A DNA stretch of 64,000 bases from Ruminococcus sp. (GTDB lineage Bacteria; Bacillota; Clostridia; Oscillospirales; Ruminococcaceae): positions 1-64,000 of the forward strand of contig JAFXSC010000015.1 in assembly GCA_017525915.1 (NCBI GenBank), written 5' to 3'. This document shows, in pieces, positions 29,101-36,934 of the stretch. Within the stretch, counting starts at the first letter, position 1, and every line of letters starts with the position of its first letter. The position numbers and the translations under genes are program-made. The notes under the pieces were generated by a model. It worked only from the letters and a program-made list of their open reading frames with translations, made no database searches and was not told the origin of the DNA.

Positions 29101-29271
29101 TACACTCTCGATGCTGAGACCGGTACAGGTACCAATAAAGAGGGCGAGGATGTTGACCTTCCCCAGACAGGTATGTCCGGAGTTCATAAGGCGGTAACAG
29201 GCCTTGCAGCACTTATGCTGCTATCAGGTGCAGTTCTCGTTGAAAAAAGCAGAAAACAGGACGAAGAATAA
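26152..29271 (+). CDS. Cell-wall-anchored clostripain family (C11) protease
   Basis: A 1039-residue exported protein. Signal peptide (1-40, ending near ITASAAEN), then a C11/clostripain domain (about 65-480) with LYLCGSDLETRQG, catalytic His in LILWDHGGGPNGG (about 205) and catalytic Cys in FDACVMGSTELA (about 255). A long beta-rich region follows, and the C-terminus has LPQTG (about 1003), a hydrophobic helix and a basic tail KSRKQDEE, the classical sortase sorting signal. The start is TTG 26152, seven bases after AAGGAGG. A GTG ten codons upstream is less likely. Clostripain homologues cleave after Arg and activate by self-processing. Its location after the LytTR operon, 37 nt away, may be coincidental. 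Confidence 0.93.
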   Translation: MKNHSAWKKTLAFTFALAVTAGALSNNAAGLLHGNTITASAAENDEQSTETSAETENDDSGKAVRTIMLYLCGSDLETRQGSGTFSLEEILSSDFGSGDDVNFIVMTGGSKEWMTDSSLLYDPATGTSPEGISSEYNQIWEAKSISSPENPGKLVLLDGDGISGDGENARKSVDEPMCDPDTLKAFINYSAENFPAEKYDLILWDHGGGPNGGFGIDEHIESGEDTMTFGGLIDAFSDNAVTANGGKFDFINFDACVMGSTELALAFSGYADYYIASPESIPGCSQEYTGWLGALGQDPDIDTFELGKIIADDMIEFYDTDACPYPNQEATLTVINNKKLLESDFVSALSDYTAELRKSLDTPNSSGEYYFYDKLFAWDSSIKYGSPTLNYSDLGIVMNVMRGNLMNYIDGNDITAYSDVSRRILAVLNDPEIFYVRATENYGTDEPVIYGDEEGNFCYDFFGTSGLYLGAVNQSGKRTNTKYLISLDEALGMMEDGEIKNFLMDYSGVISDFMMISETGYTISELSDLGVDKSQIDYDLLCEYWQDGYVYEGMSESYDWILMNYYFAHHPGGKESAKEWLQPYIAQIADEVISPDNVSVSVVEGSQGTSFIVKTEDTHKRLIDNVSLTYTAELPVVEEYWNNSPNKDDRYDICPDLILGQREADVQMDLGEGEDTLDSIFRWFDNKSSTWEIESISDKWYAINDADGKLHVAVIEGGDDETLEVPAITWDDEENEVAVALCFTNGVLDYFRIYTSDLMAYYTFDPADIDFELELMPMYLDLDSDYHFMIPLSKSTFILNAENADRISLVYTDVADIPDIEDIDGDGSAITESLVITDLYQYSFDITDKLAAPAGTLISIADAEVQTAVSDGKVKKPVVMYNGKVLTEGVDYIYYNTDEKESMSEPGSYSITICGKGGYGGTLETYFDICGADDFATPAEFAEMAKTDYEQKTGTSAIAGAVRNTDGTVTVSLTDEESNVLDIYTLDAETGTGTNKEGEDVDLPQTGMSGVHKAVTGLAALMLLSGAVLVEKSRKQDEE

Positions 29272-29297
29272 CATCGGTTCATTAACTATTAATAAGA

Positions 29298-29326
29298 GGA
29301 GCGCTGCTTTCAAGCAGCGCTCCTTT
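29298..29326 (+). terminator. Terminator between the C11 protease gene and the ion channel gene
   Basis: Perfect 12-bp stem GGAGCGCTGCTT / AAGCAGCGCTCC with a two-base spacer, followed by TTT. It stands between two converging genes and may work in both directions, though the T run is short. Confidence 0.8.
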
Positions 29327-29348
29327 GCATATTGGTAAGAAAACTCTC

Positions 29349-30245
29349 TTATTTTTCAGCGGGCGGCTGGCTGCCGGCATCTTTTTCCGGAAGCTCTTCT
29401 TCAGGGCCGCTTTCATCGTTCATCACAAAATCCTTTGTTTCATTGTAGAAGTTTATGATGATAGAAGTAATAAGTGCGACTACGATGATACCGTAAATTC
29501 CCAGTATTACCGAAAGTACCCTTCCGATAACCGTTACAGCGGTCATGTCACCGAAGCCTATCGTAGTGACAAGCGCAAAGCAGTACCACATTCCGTCTCC
29601 GAAGGTGTTGATATCCGGCTCAAATGCCTGAAATACGACGGAAAACGTAACAATGAGTATCATTAATCCGTAGAAGACTTCTGAAGCCATAGACTTGACG
29701 AATATCCTTTTCAGTATATCAAATCTTATCTTGGACATTGAGATCTCTATCATTCTCAAAAGTACCTGTATCGTCATTGTCAGCCCCAGGATTATCGCAT
29801 TTGAAAGAATGATCTCAGTGTCGCCGTACAATGGTACGATGATCAGATAAAAGCTGATGAACATCAGCAGGATATTCCACAGGGTATTGGCGACCTTGTG
29901 CTTGAAGATTATTTTTATTATGCGAGAGTACAGCAACGATGCGCTGAATATGTAGAATGAAGCGCATACTGCCTGCATCGGCGGAAGGCAGGCTGTTATG
30001 ACAGCACCAAGCAGCAGTAGTATGCCGATACCGGCGAATTTACGGCTCTCGAATTTACTGGACTTCCTGTATCGGAAAGCTCTCATTATGTCTGAAAGTC
30101 CGATAGCAGTAAAGGCAAGCACAATGTTGTAACGTATCAGTGCTGCATGATCTATCTCGGTAAGCAGCTTCACAGCGACGATTATCGCTTCAAACAGGAA
30201 GCAGCTCTCCGCGTTCTGGAGCTTTTTGTTATTGCTGATATCCAT
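29349..30245 (-). CDS. Voltage-gated-type potassium channel protein
   Basis: A 298-residue membrane protein with about six TM segments and the selectivity filter TTIGFGDMTAVTVIGR near residue 225, i.e. the TxGFGD form of K+ channels, between two pore helices. The C-terminus is short, acidic and proline-rich, without an RCK domain. It resembles bacterial ion-channel (Ion_trans_2/KvAP-like) proteins. GCGGAGG precedes the ATG. It is 15 nt downstream of the next membrane protein gene, so both are probably cotranscribed. Confidence 0.88.
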   Translation of the reverse strand: MDISNNKKLQNAESCFLFEAIIVAVKLLTEIDHAALIRYNIVLAFTAIGLSDIMRAFRYRKSSKFESRKFAGIGILLLLGAVITACLPPMQAVCASFYIFSASLLYSRIIKIIFKHKVANTLWNILLMFISFYLIIVPLYGDTEIILSNAIILGLTMTIQVLLRMIEISMSKIRFDILKRIFVKSMASEVFYGLMILIVTFSVVFQAFEPDINTFGDGMWYCFALVTTIGFGDMTAVTVIGRVLSVILGIYGIIVVALITSIIINFYNETKDFVMNDESGPEEELPEKDAGSQPPAEK

Positions 30246-30260
30246 TGGAAAACCTCCGCT

Positions 30261-31526
30261 TTACGCCGCCGCGGACGACTGCCGCAGAACTTCGCATATC
30301 ATCGAGAATATACCGTCGAAGAATATGTAAACGATGATGATTATGCTCAATACCGGTACAGCGATATCTATAAGCTTGTTCTTATGCGTCTTTGTATATG
30401 AGAAAAGGAGTATAGCAGGGATTATCGTCAGTAAGTAGACGGTTTTTCCGAAGCCCCATTCCATGACCTGCTCCGTTGCCTCTGTGACCCTGTCAGTGCC
30501 GAGATCCTGCAATCCGCCGTTGGCGGAAAGATGCAGCAGTACCATGATAAATGTAAGTATAAAGTCTGCCGCTGAAACTATGATTATTGAAAGCGAAACG
30601 AATTTTGCAAATCTGAATGAGTTGTGGTTGGTTTTAAGGTAGGCTTCATAATCATCATGTGTTTTGCCGTGCTTTATGAACTGGTACTCTATTTCGTTGA
30701 AGTACCGTGCAATGATGATGAACAGCAGGAATGAAGCCGGCGGTTTTGTCGTCAGGAACGGGAAGAGGTATATGGGAAGCGTTACCGAATGTGTTGAGGC
30801 AAGTATTTTCAGACATACGGAAGCTACCTCATAGGCTATCGGAAATATTACGAACGCTCTGAAAATATGTATCTTCTTTCCCTGAAAATACTTTTTCGGT
30901 GAATAGTTGAGAAAGAACATGACGAGCGTACACAGTGTCAGGTCTATGAAGATGTTGAACGAGAAAAAGCCGTTCGATGTTCCGGAATTAAGGAAAGAGT
31001 CGATATTTTCCATGGCAGTTGTGCGGTCACCGAAAAGCGCCGTGCTGATACGCATGACGTATCTCTCGTAGAACAGTATGAAAAGAGCAGCAAGCGTGAA
31101 AGCGATCACACTGTTGGTTATCAGTATCTTTTTATAGTTGCTTCTGCCGTTTAGTACGGTCGCAAGTCCTGCGAACAAAAGCAGCTGTACAGAAAAGTCC
31201 TTTCCGAACTGAAGGACGGATACTGCGGTATCGTACTCGGAGTGTTTTTCGGCAACGTCAGCATACAAGCTCAGAACTGTGCCTGTACAGGCAAGGATAA
31301 TGAACAGCCATGCTATGATCTTCAGGTGTCTGTATGAGAGTATGCCCCTGTATCTGATATCGTTTTCGGTAGTGATGTCGTAATATTTTATCTTTGCCTT
31401 TTTCTTTTTTGGTCTGCCTTTTTTGCTTTTTTTGTCAGGCTGTGAAGGTGTTGTATCTGGTGTAGGTTCCGGCGGTTTTTCTTCGGTCAGTACTCCGGAT
31501 TCTGCTTCTGTTTTTACATCTGGCAT
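30261..31526 (-). CDS. Polytopic membrane protein of unknown function
   Basis: A 421-residue protein with a basic, proline-rich cytoplasmic N-terminus (about 1-65; contains KKSKKGRPKKKKAKI) and about eight hydrophobic segments from residue 70 onwards. No family recognised. It is cotranscribed with the K+ channel gene, so it may be a channel partner or an unrelated envelope protein. GGGAG lies upstream of the ATG. Confidence 0.65.
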   Translation of the reverse strand: MPDVKTEAESGVLTEEKPPEPTPDTTPSQPDKKSKKGRPKKKKAKIKYYDITTENDIRYRGILSYRHLKIIAWLFIILACTGTVLSLYADVAEKHSEYDTAVSVLQFGKDFSVQLLLFAGLATVLNGRSNYKKILITNSVIAFTLAALFILFYERYVMRISTALFGDRTTAMENIDSFLNSGTSNGFFSFNIFIDLTLCTLVMFFLNYSPKKYFQGKKIHIFRAFVIFPIAYEVASVCLKILASTHSVTLPIYLFPFLTTKPPASFLLFIIIARYFNEIEYQFIKHGKTHDDYEAYLKTNHNSFRFAKFVSLSIIIVSAADFILTFIMVLLHLSANGGLQDLGTDRVTEATEQVMEWGFGKTVYLLTIIPAILLFSYTKTHKNKLIDIAVPVLSIIIIVYIFFDGIFSMICEVLRQSSAAA

Positions 31527-31699
31527 TTTATCAGCTCCCGTATTGGAAATATGATATTATTCTACCATATTTTACGTTTTTTTTCAAGTATCTGCCACAT
31601 ATTTTTACTGAATACCGCCCGGAAATCCTGACACAGATTTTCATGGACTGACGAGCTCCTTCAGACTTTGAAAAGCTGAATATGCCGTATTACAAAGAA

Positions 31700-31742
31700 T
31701 TAACCGCTGCATTCGTTATATGACGATGTACAGCGGTTTTGT
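31700..31742. terminator. Weak hairpin after the GGDEF-EAL gene
   Basis: AACCGCTG (31702-31709) pairs with CAGCGGTT (31731-31738) across a 21-nt loop, with TTTTG on the plus strand and TTAATTCTTTG on the minus strand. It is within 105 nt of the GGDEF-EAL stop. The long loop makes it weak. Confidence 0.4.
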
Positions 31743-31803
31743 TTATAGCCAATGTGAAGCGCAGCCTTAATTCCGGAAGGCGGTCCGTTTCGGGAATGCC
31801 GGG

Positions 31804-34026
31804 TCAGATCATGTCTGTTACGAGCTTTTCAGCGTCCTCTGCCGACATAGGACGTCCCCAGATATAGCCCTGCACATAGTCACAGCCGATACTTCTGAGT
31901 GCATCAAGCTGCTTCTCGTCCTCAACGCCTTCCGAGATTACGTCAAGTCCCATAATATGTCCCATTGAAATAATAGCGGCAACATACTGCTTAGAGGATT
32001 CGTTTGCGTTGATCTTGTCGATAAAGGACTTGTCTATTTTCAGCAGGTTTGCAGGTATCTTACTTAAATAGCTTAGCGAAGAATAGCCCGTGCCGAAATC
32101 ATCTATCGCCAGCTTCACGCCTATATCTCTAAGTTCGTTTATAGACCGCAGAGCCTTGTCCGCGGAGTCGATAAGTATGGATTCTGTTATCTCGATCTCG
32201 ATCTGGTCGGGTGCAATGTCACATTTTTCAAGCAGCTCGCGTATTTCTTCAACAAAGTCATTTTTCATAATATGTCTTGCTGAAGCATTGAGGCTTAAAG
32301 TTAGATCAAGTCCTGTTTTTTTGATAAGGGTGCTGAAAAAAGCAGCTGCTTTTTTAAACACCATATTATCGACTTTGTCAATAAGACCGACCTTTTCAGC
32401 GATAGGGATAAAGTCCACGGGCGAGACAAAGTTGCCGTCGGGATCCTTCATACGCGCAAGTGCTTCAAAGCCGCGCAGTTTATGCTCCATATCATACTGC
32501 GGCTGAAGGTTGAAATATATCGTCTCTTTTTTTAAAGCCTTTCGTATAATGTTTTCTATTTCAAGAGTACGCTCGTTTTTATGGAGCTCAGAGGTGTATT
32601 TCAGGATATGATCGCTGCTGTTGGCTCTTTTGATTTCATTCATAGCCAGATTGGCGTGCGATATCAGAGAATCCTGAGTGTCTGCGTCTGCCGGATATTC
32701 AGCATATCCGAAGCTTGCCGTAATGTAAAGGTCGCAGCCGTCAACTGTAAGATGATCGGTGAGAGCATCTGCATAGCGTTCAACAGCGTTCCGGAGCTCG
32801 ATGTCATTGCTGTAACCGTATATGATAAGCAAAAACTCGTCACCGTTGATACGGGTTATATAGTCCGTGGTTCTGGTGCGTTCATCATCCGTAACAGCTT
32901 TCCAGCGTTTTGCAAGCTCTATCAGCACTTTGTTTCCTGCATTGAAACCCAGAGTATCATTTACGCTCTTGAAGTTGTTCAGGTCGATAGATACTGCGGT
33001 GAACTTCTCATTGCGCCTGATAAGGTCGGCAACATAATCCGAACTTGCAAAACGGTTCGGAAGCTTGGTCAATGCGTCAGTATAACTCATATACCTGAGA
33101 TGCTCGATCATTTTGTAGCTGTAAAGCTCAGATGCAAGAATAAACGATGTAAGTTCAAGAGTTTCCTTTATCATCAGTGCTTTGTCATCGCTGAAATTTA
33201 TTGCCCACATAAAGCCTAAAAGTTCATCTTTGAACGTAAGAGGGAACAGGACTATGGTCTTTCCGCCGGCACTTGTGATAGAGTTATGCCATATAGGATT
33301 ACGCTCTTTTATGATCTCCATATCATGCTCGTTTTTGACTATAAGACAGTTGCTTCCTGCAAGAGTATCAAGCCACGAATAGGCAATATCATAAAAGGCA
33401 TCATCAACATATCTGTCCATAGGAAGAAGCTTCGTATCTTTTGAAAATGCTTCACAGAGCACAGCGCATTTGCGCTTGGCAGTATCCATCAACAGAATGC
33501 AGCAGTGTTCCGAATCGCAAAGATCACGGATACCTGAACAGACTTCCTTCATGGCTTCTTTGAAGTCATCGGGGTTCTGGAGCTTGATACACGTTTCAAG
33601 AACATAGGATGCTATGTCCGCGGAGACAGTTGACAGTCTTTTTGCATCGGGTTTCAGGTCCACTTCGACGATATACAGGCAATAGCACAAGTTGTCCTTA
33701 TCCTGCGTCAAAGGTATGAATGACATATTGAACCAGATATCGTATCTTGAAGGACGCGCATAAGAATTCACGCATTTCTTTTTTACAGCGGCCTCATAAC
33801 AGGCTCCCTCAAAATTCAGATCTTTGGGTATATAGTCGGTGTATTCGGTGTCAGGCACGAATTTTGTCGTCAGCATGGACATACCTACCGGCTTTTCTAT
33901 GGTATCCAGATATGCCCTGTTTCCCGTAACTATGCGGATCTTACCGTAATTGCCGTCATCTGCTTTTTCAACAGATACAACACAAGCGGCTTTGTCAATA
34001 CTGTCAACAAGTGTCTGAAATACCAT
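31804..34026 (-). CDS. GAF-GGDEF-EAL cyclic-di-GMP protein
   Basis: A 740-residue cytoplasmic protein: PAS-like N-terminal domain (about 1-125), GAF-like domain (about 145-310), GGDEF domain (about 320-480) and EAL domain (about 495-735). The GGDEF loop reads RINGDEFLL, with Asn replacing the first Gly, so cyclase activity may be lost or altered. The EAL domain keeps FEALARM, ESILID, DDFGTGYSSLSYL, LKIDKSFID and EGVE, so it is likely an active phosphodiesterase. The start at ATG 34026 follows GGGAGGG; a TTG six codons upstream overlaps this site. No membrane segment. Confidence 0.92.
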   Translation of the reverse strand: MVFQTLVDSIDKAACVVSVEKADDGNYGKIRIVTGNRAYLDTIEKPVGMSMLTTKFVPDTEYTDYIPKDLNFEGACYEAAVKKKCVNSYARPSRYDIWFNMSFIPLTQDKDNLCYCLYIVEVDLKPDAKRLSTVSADIASYVLETCIKLQNPDDFKEAMKEVCSGIRDLCDSEHCCILLMDTAKRKCAVLCEAFSKDTKLLPMDRYVDDAFYDIAYSWLDTLAGSNCLIVKNEHDMEIIKERNPIWHNSITSAGGKTIVLFPLTFKDELLGFMWAINFSDDKALMIKETLELTSFILASELYSYKMIEHLRYMSYTDALTKLPNRFASSDYVADLIRRNEKFTAVSIDLNNFKSVNDTLGFNAGNKVLIELAKRWKAVTDDERTRTTDYITRINGDEFLLIIYGYSNDIELRNAVERYADALTDHLTVDGCDLYITASFGYAEYPADADTQDSLISHANLAMNEIKRANSSDHILKYTSELHKNERTLEIENIIRKALKKETIYFNLQPQYDMEHKLRGFEALARMKDPDGNFVSPVDFIPIAEKVGLIDKVDNMVFKKAAAFFSTLIKKTGLDLTLSLNASARHIMKNDFVEEIRELLEKCDIAPDQIEIEITESILIDSADKALRSINELRDIGVKLAIDDFGTGYSSLSYLSKIPANLLKIDKSFIDKINANESSKQYVAAIISMGHIMGLDVISEGVEDEKQLDALRSIGCDYVQGYIWGRPMSAEDAEKLVTDMI

Positions 34027-34262
34027 ACTGCTGCCCTCCCTCAATAATACTTACATACATTCTATCAGCTGTGAACAATTATTTCAATATAAACTGAAAA
34101 TGTTTACAAATTATTCTGAATTATCATCATATCATACAAATCATTTAAGCGCTGTTTGTGTATTATGACAATCTGATATTATAGCTGAAACAGGCATAGT
34201 GTAACAGAGCCGCGTTTATTGTAGCTGTCCGTTTTGCGGCTCGAACGAAAACCGGCAAAGTT

Positions 34263-36068
34263 TCAGGATATGCCGGAACGTACAGCTTCTGTGATATATT
34301 TCCTGCGCGCCGAGAAGAAATCCTGCACTTCCCTGACAGCGAAGCTGTAATTGGAGTCTGCATAATACCCTCCGACAGAATCGCGCCAGAAGCGGTCGTA
34401 GGTATCCGTGACCATTTCACGGTATTCATCAGAAAAGGCTGCGATGGCGCTCTCAACCTTTTCATCGCTGAAAGTGTTCTCTGAGATATCAGTGAAGGTA
34501 TCATAGAACTCTTTCCGGAATCCTTCATTGCGGAGTGCCGCTTTGAGCAGGTCCGTTATGAAGCAGTCCTTATCCAGAAGTCTCGCAAAGCTGTCGTTTT
34601 CAGGCAGAGCACGTTCGTAGATGCCTGTGCTGAATTCCGTATCAAACAGGATAAAGCGCCATTTTCCGTCGGCGTAGGGATTGCTTTCGTCAATTGTCTG
34701 AGCACGCCACATCGCAGAATTAGGTGCTCCCCAATCGTAGTTGTCAATGTAGAGCTCCGTGCTGATATACTCTATGAATCCTTGCATATCAACTTGACTG
34801 CACAGTCTGGAATATGCTTCTTCGTCCGAGAAATCGGTCGATTGTATCCAGCTGCGGAGAGCCTGCCATTCGGCAAATGCCGCATCCGTTCCTTCGTCAA
34901 GAGCGTCGCGCTTGACTATACAGATATCATTTTTAGGTACTCCGTAATGTGCCTTGATGAAGGCAGCGTCGAGCTTTTCCGTCAGTTCATAGTGTCCCCA
35001 GTATTCGCCGTTTATGAAAAGTATGCAAGGCTCCATTCCCTGAGTCAGGAACTTTCTGTCTGATACGAGCGACTGGATCAGTTTGTCACGGAATCGCGTA
35101 TACATCGCATCGTTGCCGGCATTACGCAGCATGAATGAATCGAACTCCGTTATCGGTGAGCCGCTGGTCTGGCTGTTGACATTTCCGGAAAAAAGGTCAT
35201 ATCTCAGCTTGCCCGCACCGTAGTCTTTCCGTGCATAGACATTGAAGCTCTTCTGCGTATATGAGCGTGTCGCGCCGCCGTGGATACGCACTCCGATGTC
35301 CTGTGAGCAGGCAAGCTGTCCGTTCTCGAAAAACTGGACAGAAGCGCCGCGCTCCCATTCGCGTCCCTTCTGCGTATAATTGGCAGGAATAGACCATTCA
35401 GGCGTTTCCTGGTCATATTCGTCTCCGCTGAGCCACTTGTCATAGACGCTGCCGAGGACATATATGCCGGTATCGTAGTCAAACAAACTGCTTTCGTCAA
35501 TTATAAGCGATACGATCTTCACATCATCGTAGTAAGACGCCTTGCTGCTGAATCCGACAAAATATGTATTGGTAACGACTGCGCTTTGAGTTCCGTCTTT
35601 GTCAACGGCAACGGCACGGACAACATTAGCCTTATCCACCGGCGAGGAAGGCAGCTCACGGCTCACATAGCCGGCTGGCTGTGCGATGTCACTGCGGGAG
35701 CTCAGTTTATTCGGCTCAGATGATATGTCGCGTATGAGAAGCGGCTGCGTGAACTCCGGACTTTCAGCCGTTGGCGTGCTGCCGTCGAGAGTGTAATGCA
35801 CTGTGCGCCCTTCACTGGCGGTAATATCAAGGTAGAATTCTGAATCGTAGAAACCGCTTGCGGCTGAGAAAGTAATTCCTTCCGATTCAAACGGGAGTGT
35901 TTCCGTGTCCGGTTCAGCGTCCGTGGTACTGTCTGTGACTGTTTCAGCGACGGATGGCGGCTCCGACGGCTCATGCGAAGAGGAACTCTTATCTGAACAG
36001 GATACAAGAAAGATATCCGCACAGGCGAGTGCAATAAACAGTGCGGATCTGATTTTTATATTTTTCAT
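34263..36068 (-). CDS. CotH-family lipoprotein with chitobiase-like domain
   Basis: A 601-residue exported lipoprotein: lipobox LVSCSDKS (Cys about 24), Ser/Thr/Glu-rich linker, a chitobiase C-terminal-like fold (about 65-125; TASEGRTVHYTLDGSTP) and a CotH kinase-like domain (about 175-600) with VSLIIDESSLFDYD, GVRIHGGATRSYTQKSF and FILFDTEFSTG. CotH proteins are atypical protein kinases of spore coats; in fibrolytic ruminococci they occur in surface and cellulosomal proteins, where their role is not settled. CAGGAG precedes the ATG. A second CotH protein, with a dockerin, lies at 55493. Confidence 0.9.
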   Translation of the reverse strand: MKNIKIRSALFIALACADIFLVSCSDKSSSSHEPSEPPSVAETVTDSTTDAEPDTETLPFESEGITFSAASGFYDSEFYLDITASEGRTVHYTLDGSTPTAESPEFTQPLLIRDISSEPNKLSSRSDIAQPAGYVSRELPSSPVDKANVVRAVAVDKDGTQSAVVTNTYFVGFSSKASYYDDVKIVSLIIDESSLFDYDTGIYVLGSVYDKWLSGDEYDQETPEWSIPANYTQKGREWERGASVQFFENGQLACSQDIGVRIHGGATRSYTQKSFNVYARKDYGAGKLRYDLFSGNVNSQTSGSPITEFDSFMLRNAGNDAMYTRFRDKLIQSLVSDRKFLTQGMEPCILFINGEYWGHYELTEKLDAAFIKAHYGVPKNDICIVKRDALDEGTDAAFAEWQALRSWIQSTDFSDEEAYSRLCSQVDMQGFIEYISTELYIDNYDWGAPNSAMWRAQTIDESNPYADGKWRFILFDTEFSTGIYERALPENDSFARLLDKDCFITDLLKAALRNEGFRKEFYDTFTDISENTFSDEKVESAIAAFSDEYREMVTDTYDRFWRDSVGGYYADSNYSFAVREVQDFFSARRKYITEAVRSGIS

Positions 36069-36191
36069 TAGGCAACTCCTGATAGGCGCGCGGGAAATGT
36101 CCCGCGCTGAATTACTCTGAATATATCATAATTCTGACAAAAAGTCAATGGGAACGATGACTTTGCGAGTTTGTTGACCTCGTATATAATA

Positions 36192-36650
36192 ATGATGGAT
36201 ACGGAAAACGACGGCGATACCGTTCTGCCCGATGCCGAACAGGTCAGGGCGGAACGAGACAAGCTCAGCTACCGTGCTAAATACATGAGGATAATTCGCA
36301 GTACAGTTGCCGTCCTCATAGTTGTAGCAGCAGTCGCTGTGCTCGTTTCGATACTTTTCCTGCCGGTAATACAGGTCTCGGGGGACAGCATGGAGCCTAC
36401 CCTAAGCAACGGCGATATAATCCTGCTGGTAAAGACGAAGAAGTTCTCGCGCGGACAGCTCTGCTGCCTTTCGTGGCAGAACAAACTCCTGCTGAAAAGA
36501 GTGATAGGGCTTCCCGGAGACGTCATTGAGATAGATGCCGAGGGCAATGTCCGTCCTTGTTTCGGGCAATGTTTTCTGGCAGCTGACGCTGTTCACTTGT
36601 ACTCTCAGCGGCAGGAGCCGTGTGACCGTAAGAGCGTGCCGGGTCAATGA
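36192..36650 (+). pseudogene. lepB: Signal peptidase I gene, truncated or frameshifted
   Basis: The N-terminal part is convincing: a TM segment (about 30-58), SGDSMEPTLSNGDIILL with the catalytic serine, and LLKRVIGLPGDVIEID with the catalytic lysine. After this the frame has no resemblance to the family; the expected GDNR-type box E (usually ...GD.R..S.DSR...) is missing, and the reading ends 39 residues later. No frame restores a normal C-terminus. A ribosome binding site is not visible. I take it as inactivated. Confidence 0.75.
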
Positions 36651-36934
36651 AGTTCCGGCTTAGTTGTTCACACTTCCGCAAGCCCCGCGCTTATTGAAAA
36701 TCGGTGCTATGTGATAATCGTTTCACACAGTTTTCATTAAATCATCACAATTGGTTGTGCAAATTATGGTATAATGTGATTAATATTTTAAGTATGATAA
36801 CAATTATGCTGATCTTTGATAAAAGATTTTAATCGTTTTTTACCGGATACAGGCGTATCTCAGAAGTCAAGGCTTCTGTCTATGCTTTTGTGTTACATAA
36901 TATTCAGTTGATTCTGAATCAAGGAGGAAGAGTA
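36651..36934 (+). promoter_or_regulatory. Leader region with an extended -10 promoter upstream of the 561-residue secreted protein gene
   Basis: The sequence holds TGGTATAAT at 36767-36775, i.e. an extended -10 (TGnTATAAT) without a good -35. A transcript from there would have a leader of about 155 nt. In it, CAGAAGTCAAGGCTTCTG (36860 region) and ATTCAG...CTGAAT (36903-36920) are small hairpins. No known riboswitch was recognised. Confidence 0.45.

Noticed and set aside
32581-33219. 212-codon plus-strand open frame inside the GGDEF-EAL gene
   Set aside because: Antisense to a clear multidomain protein; codons reflect that gene.
36692-36780. Possible riboswitch in the leader before 36935
   Set aside because: Only small hairpins are seen and no conserved riboswitch core can be matched.
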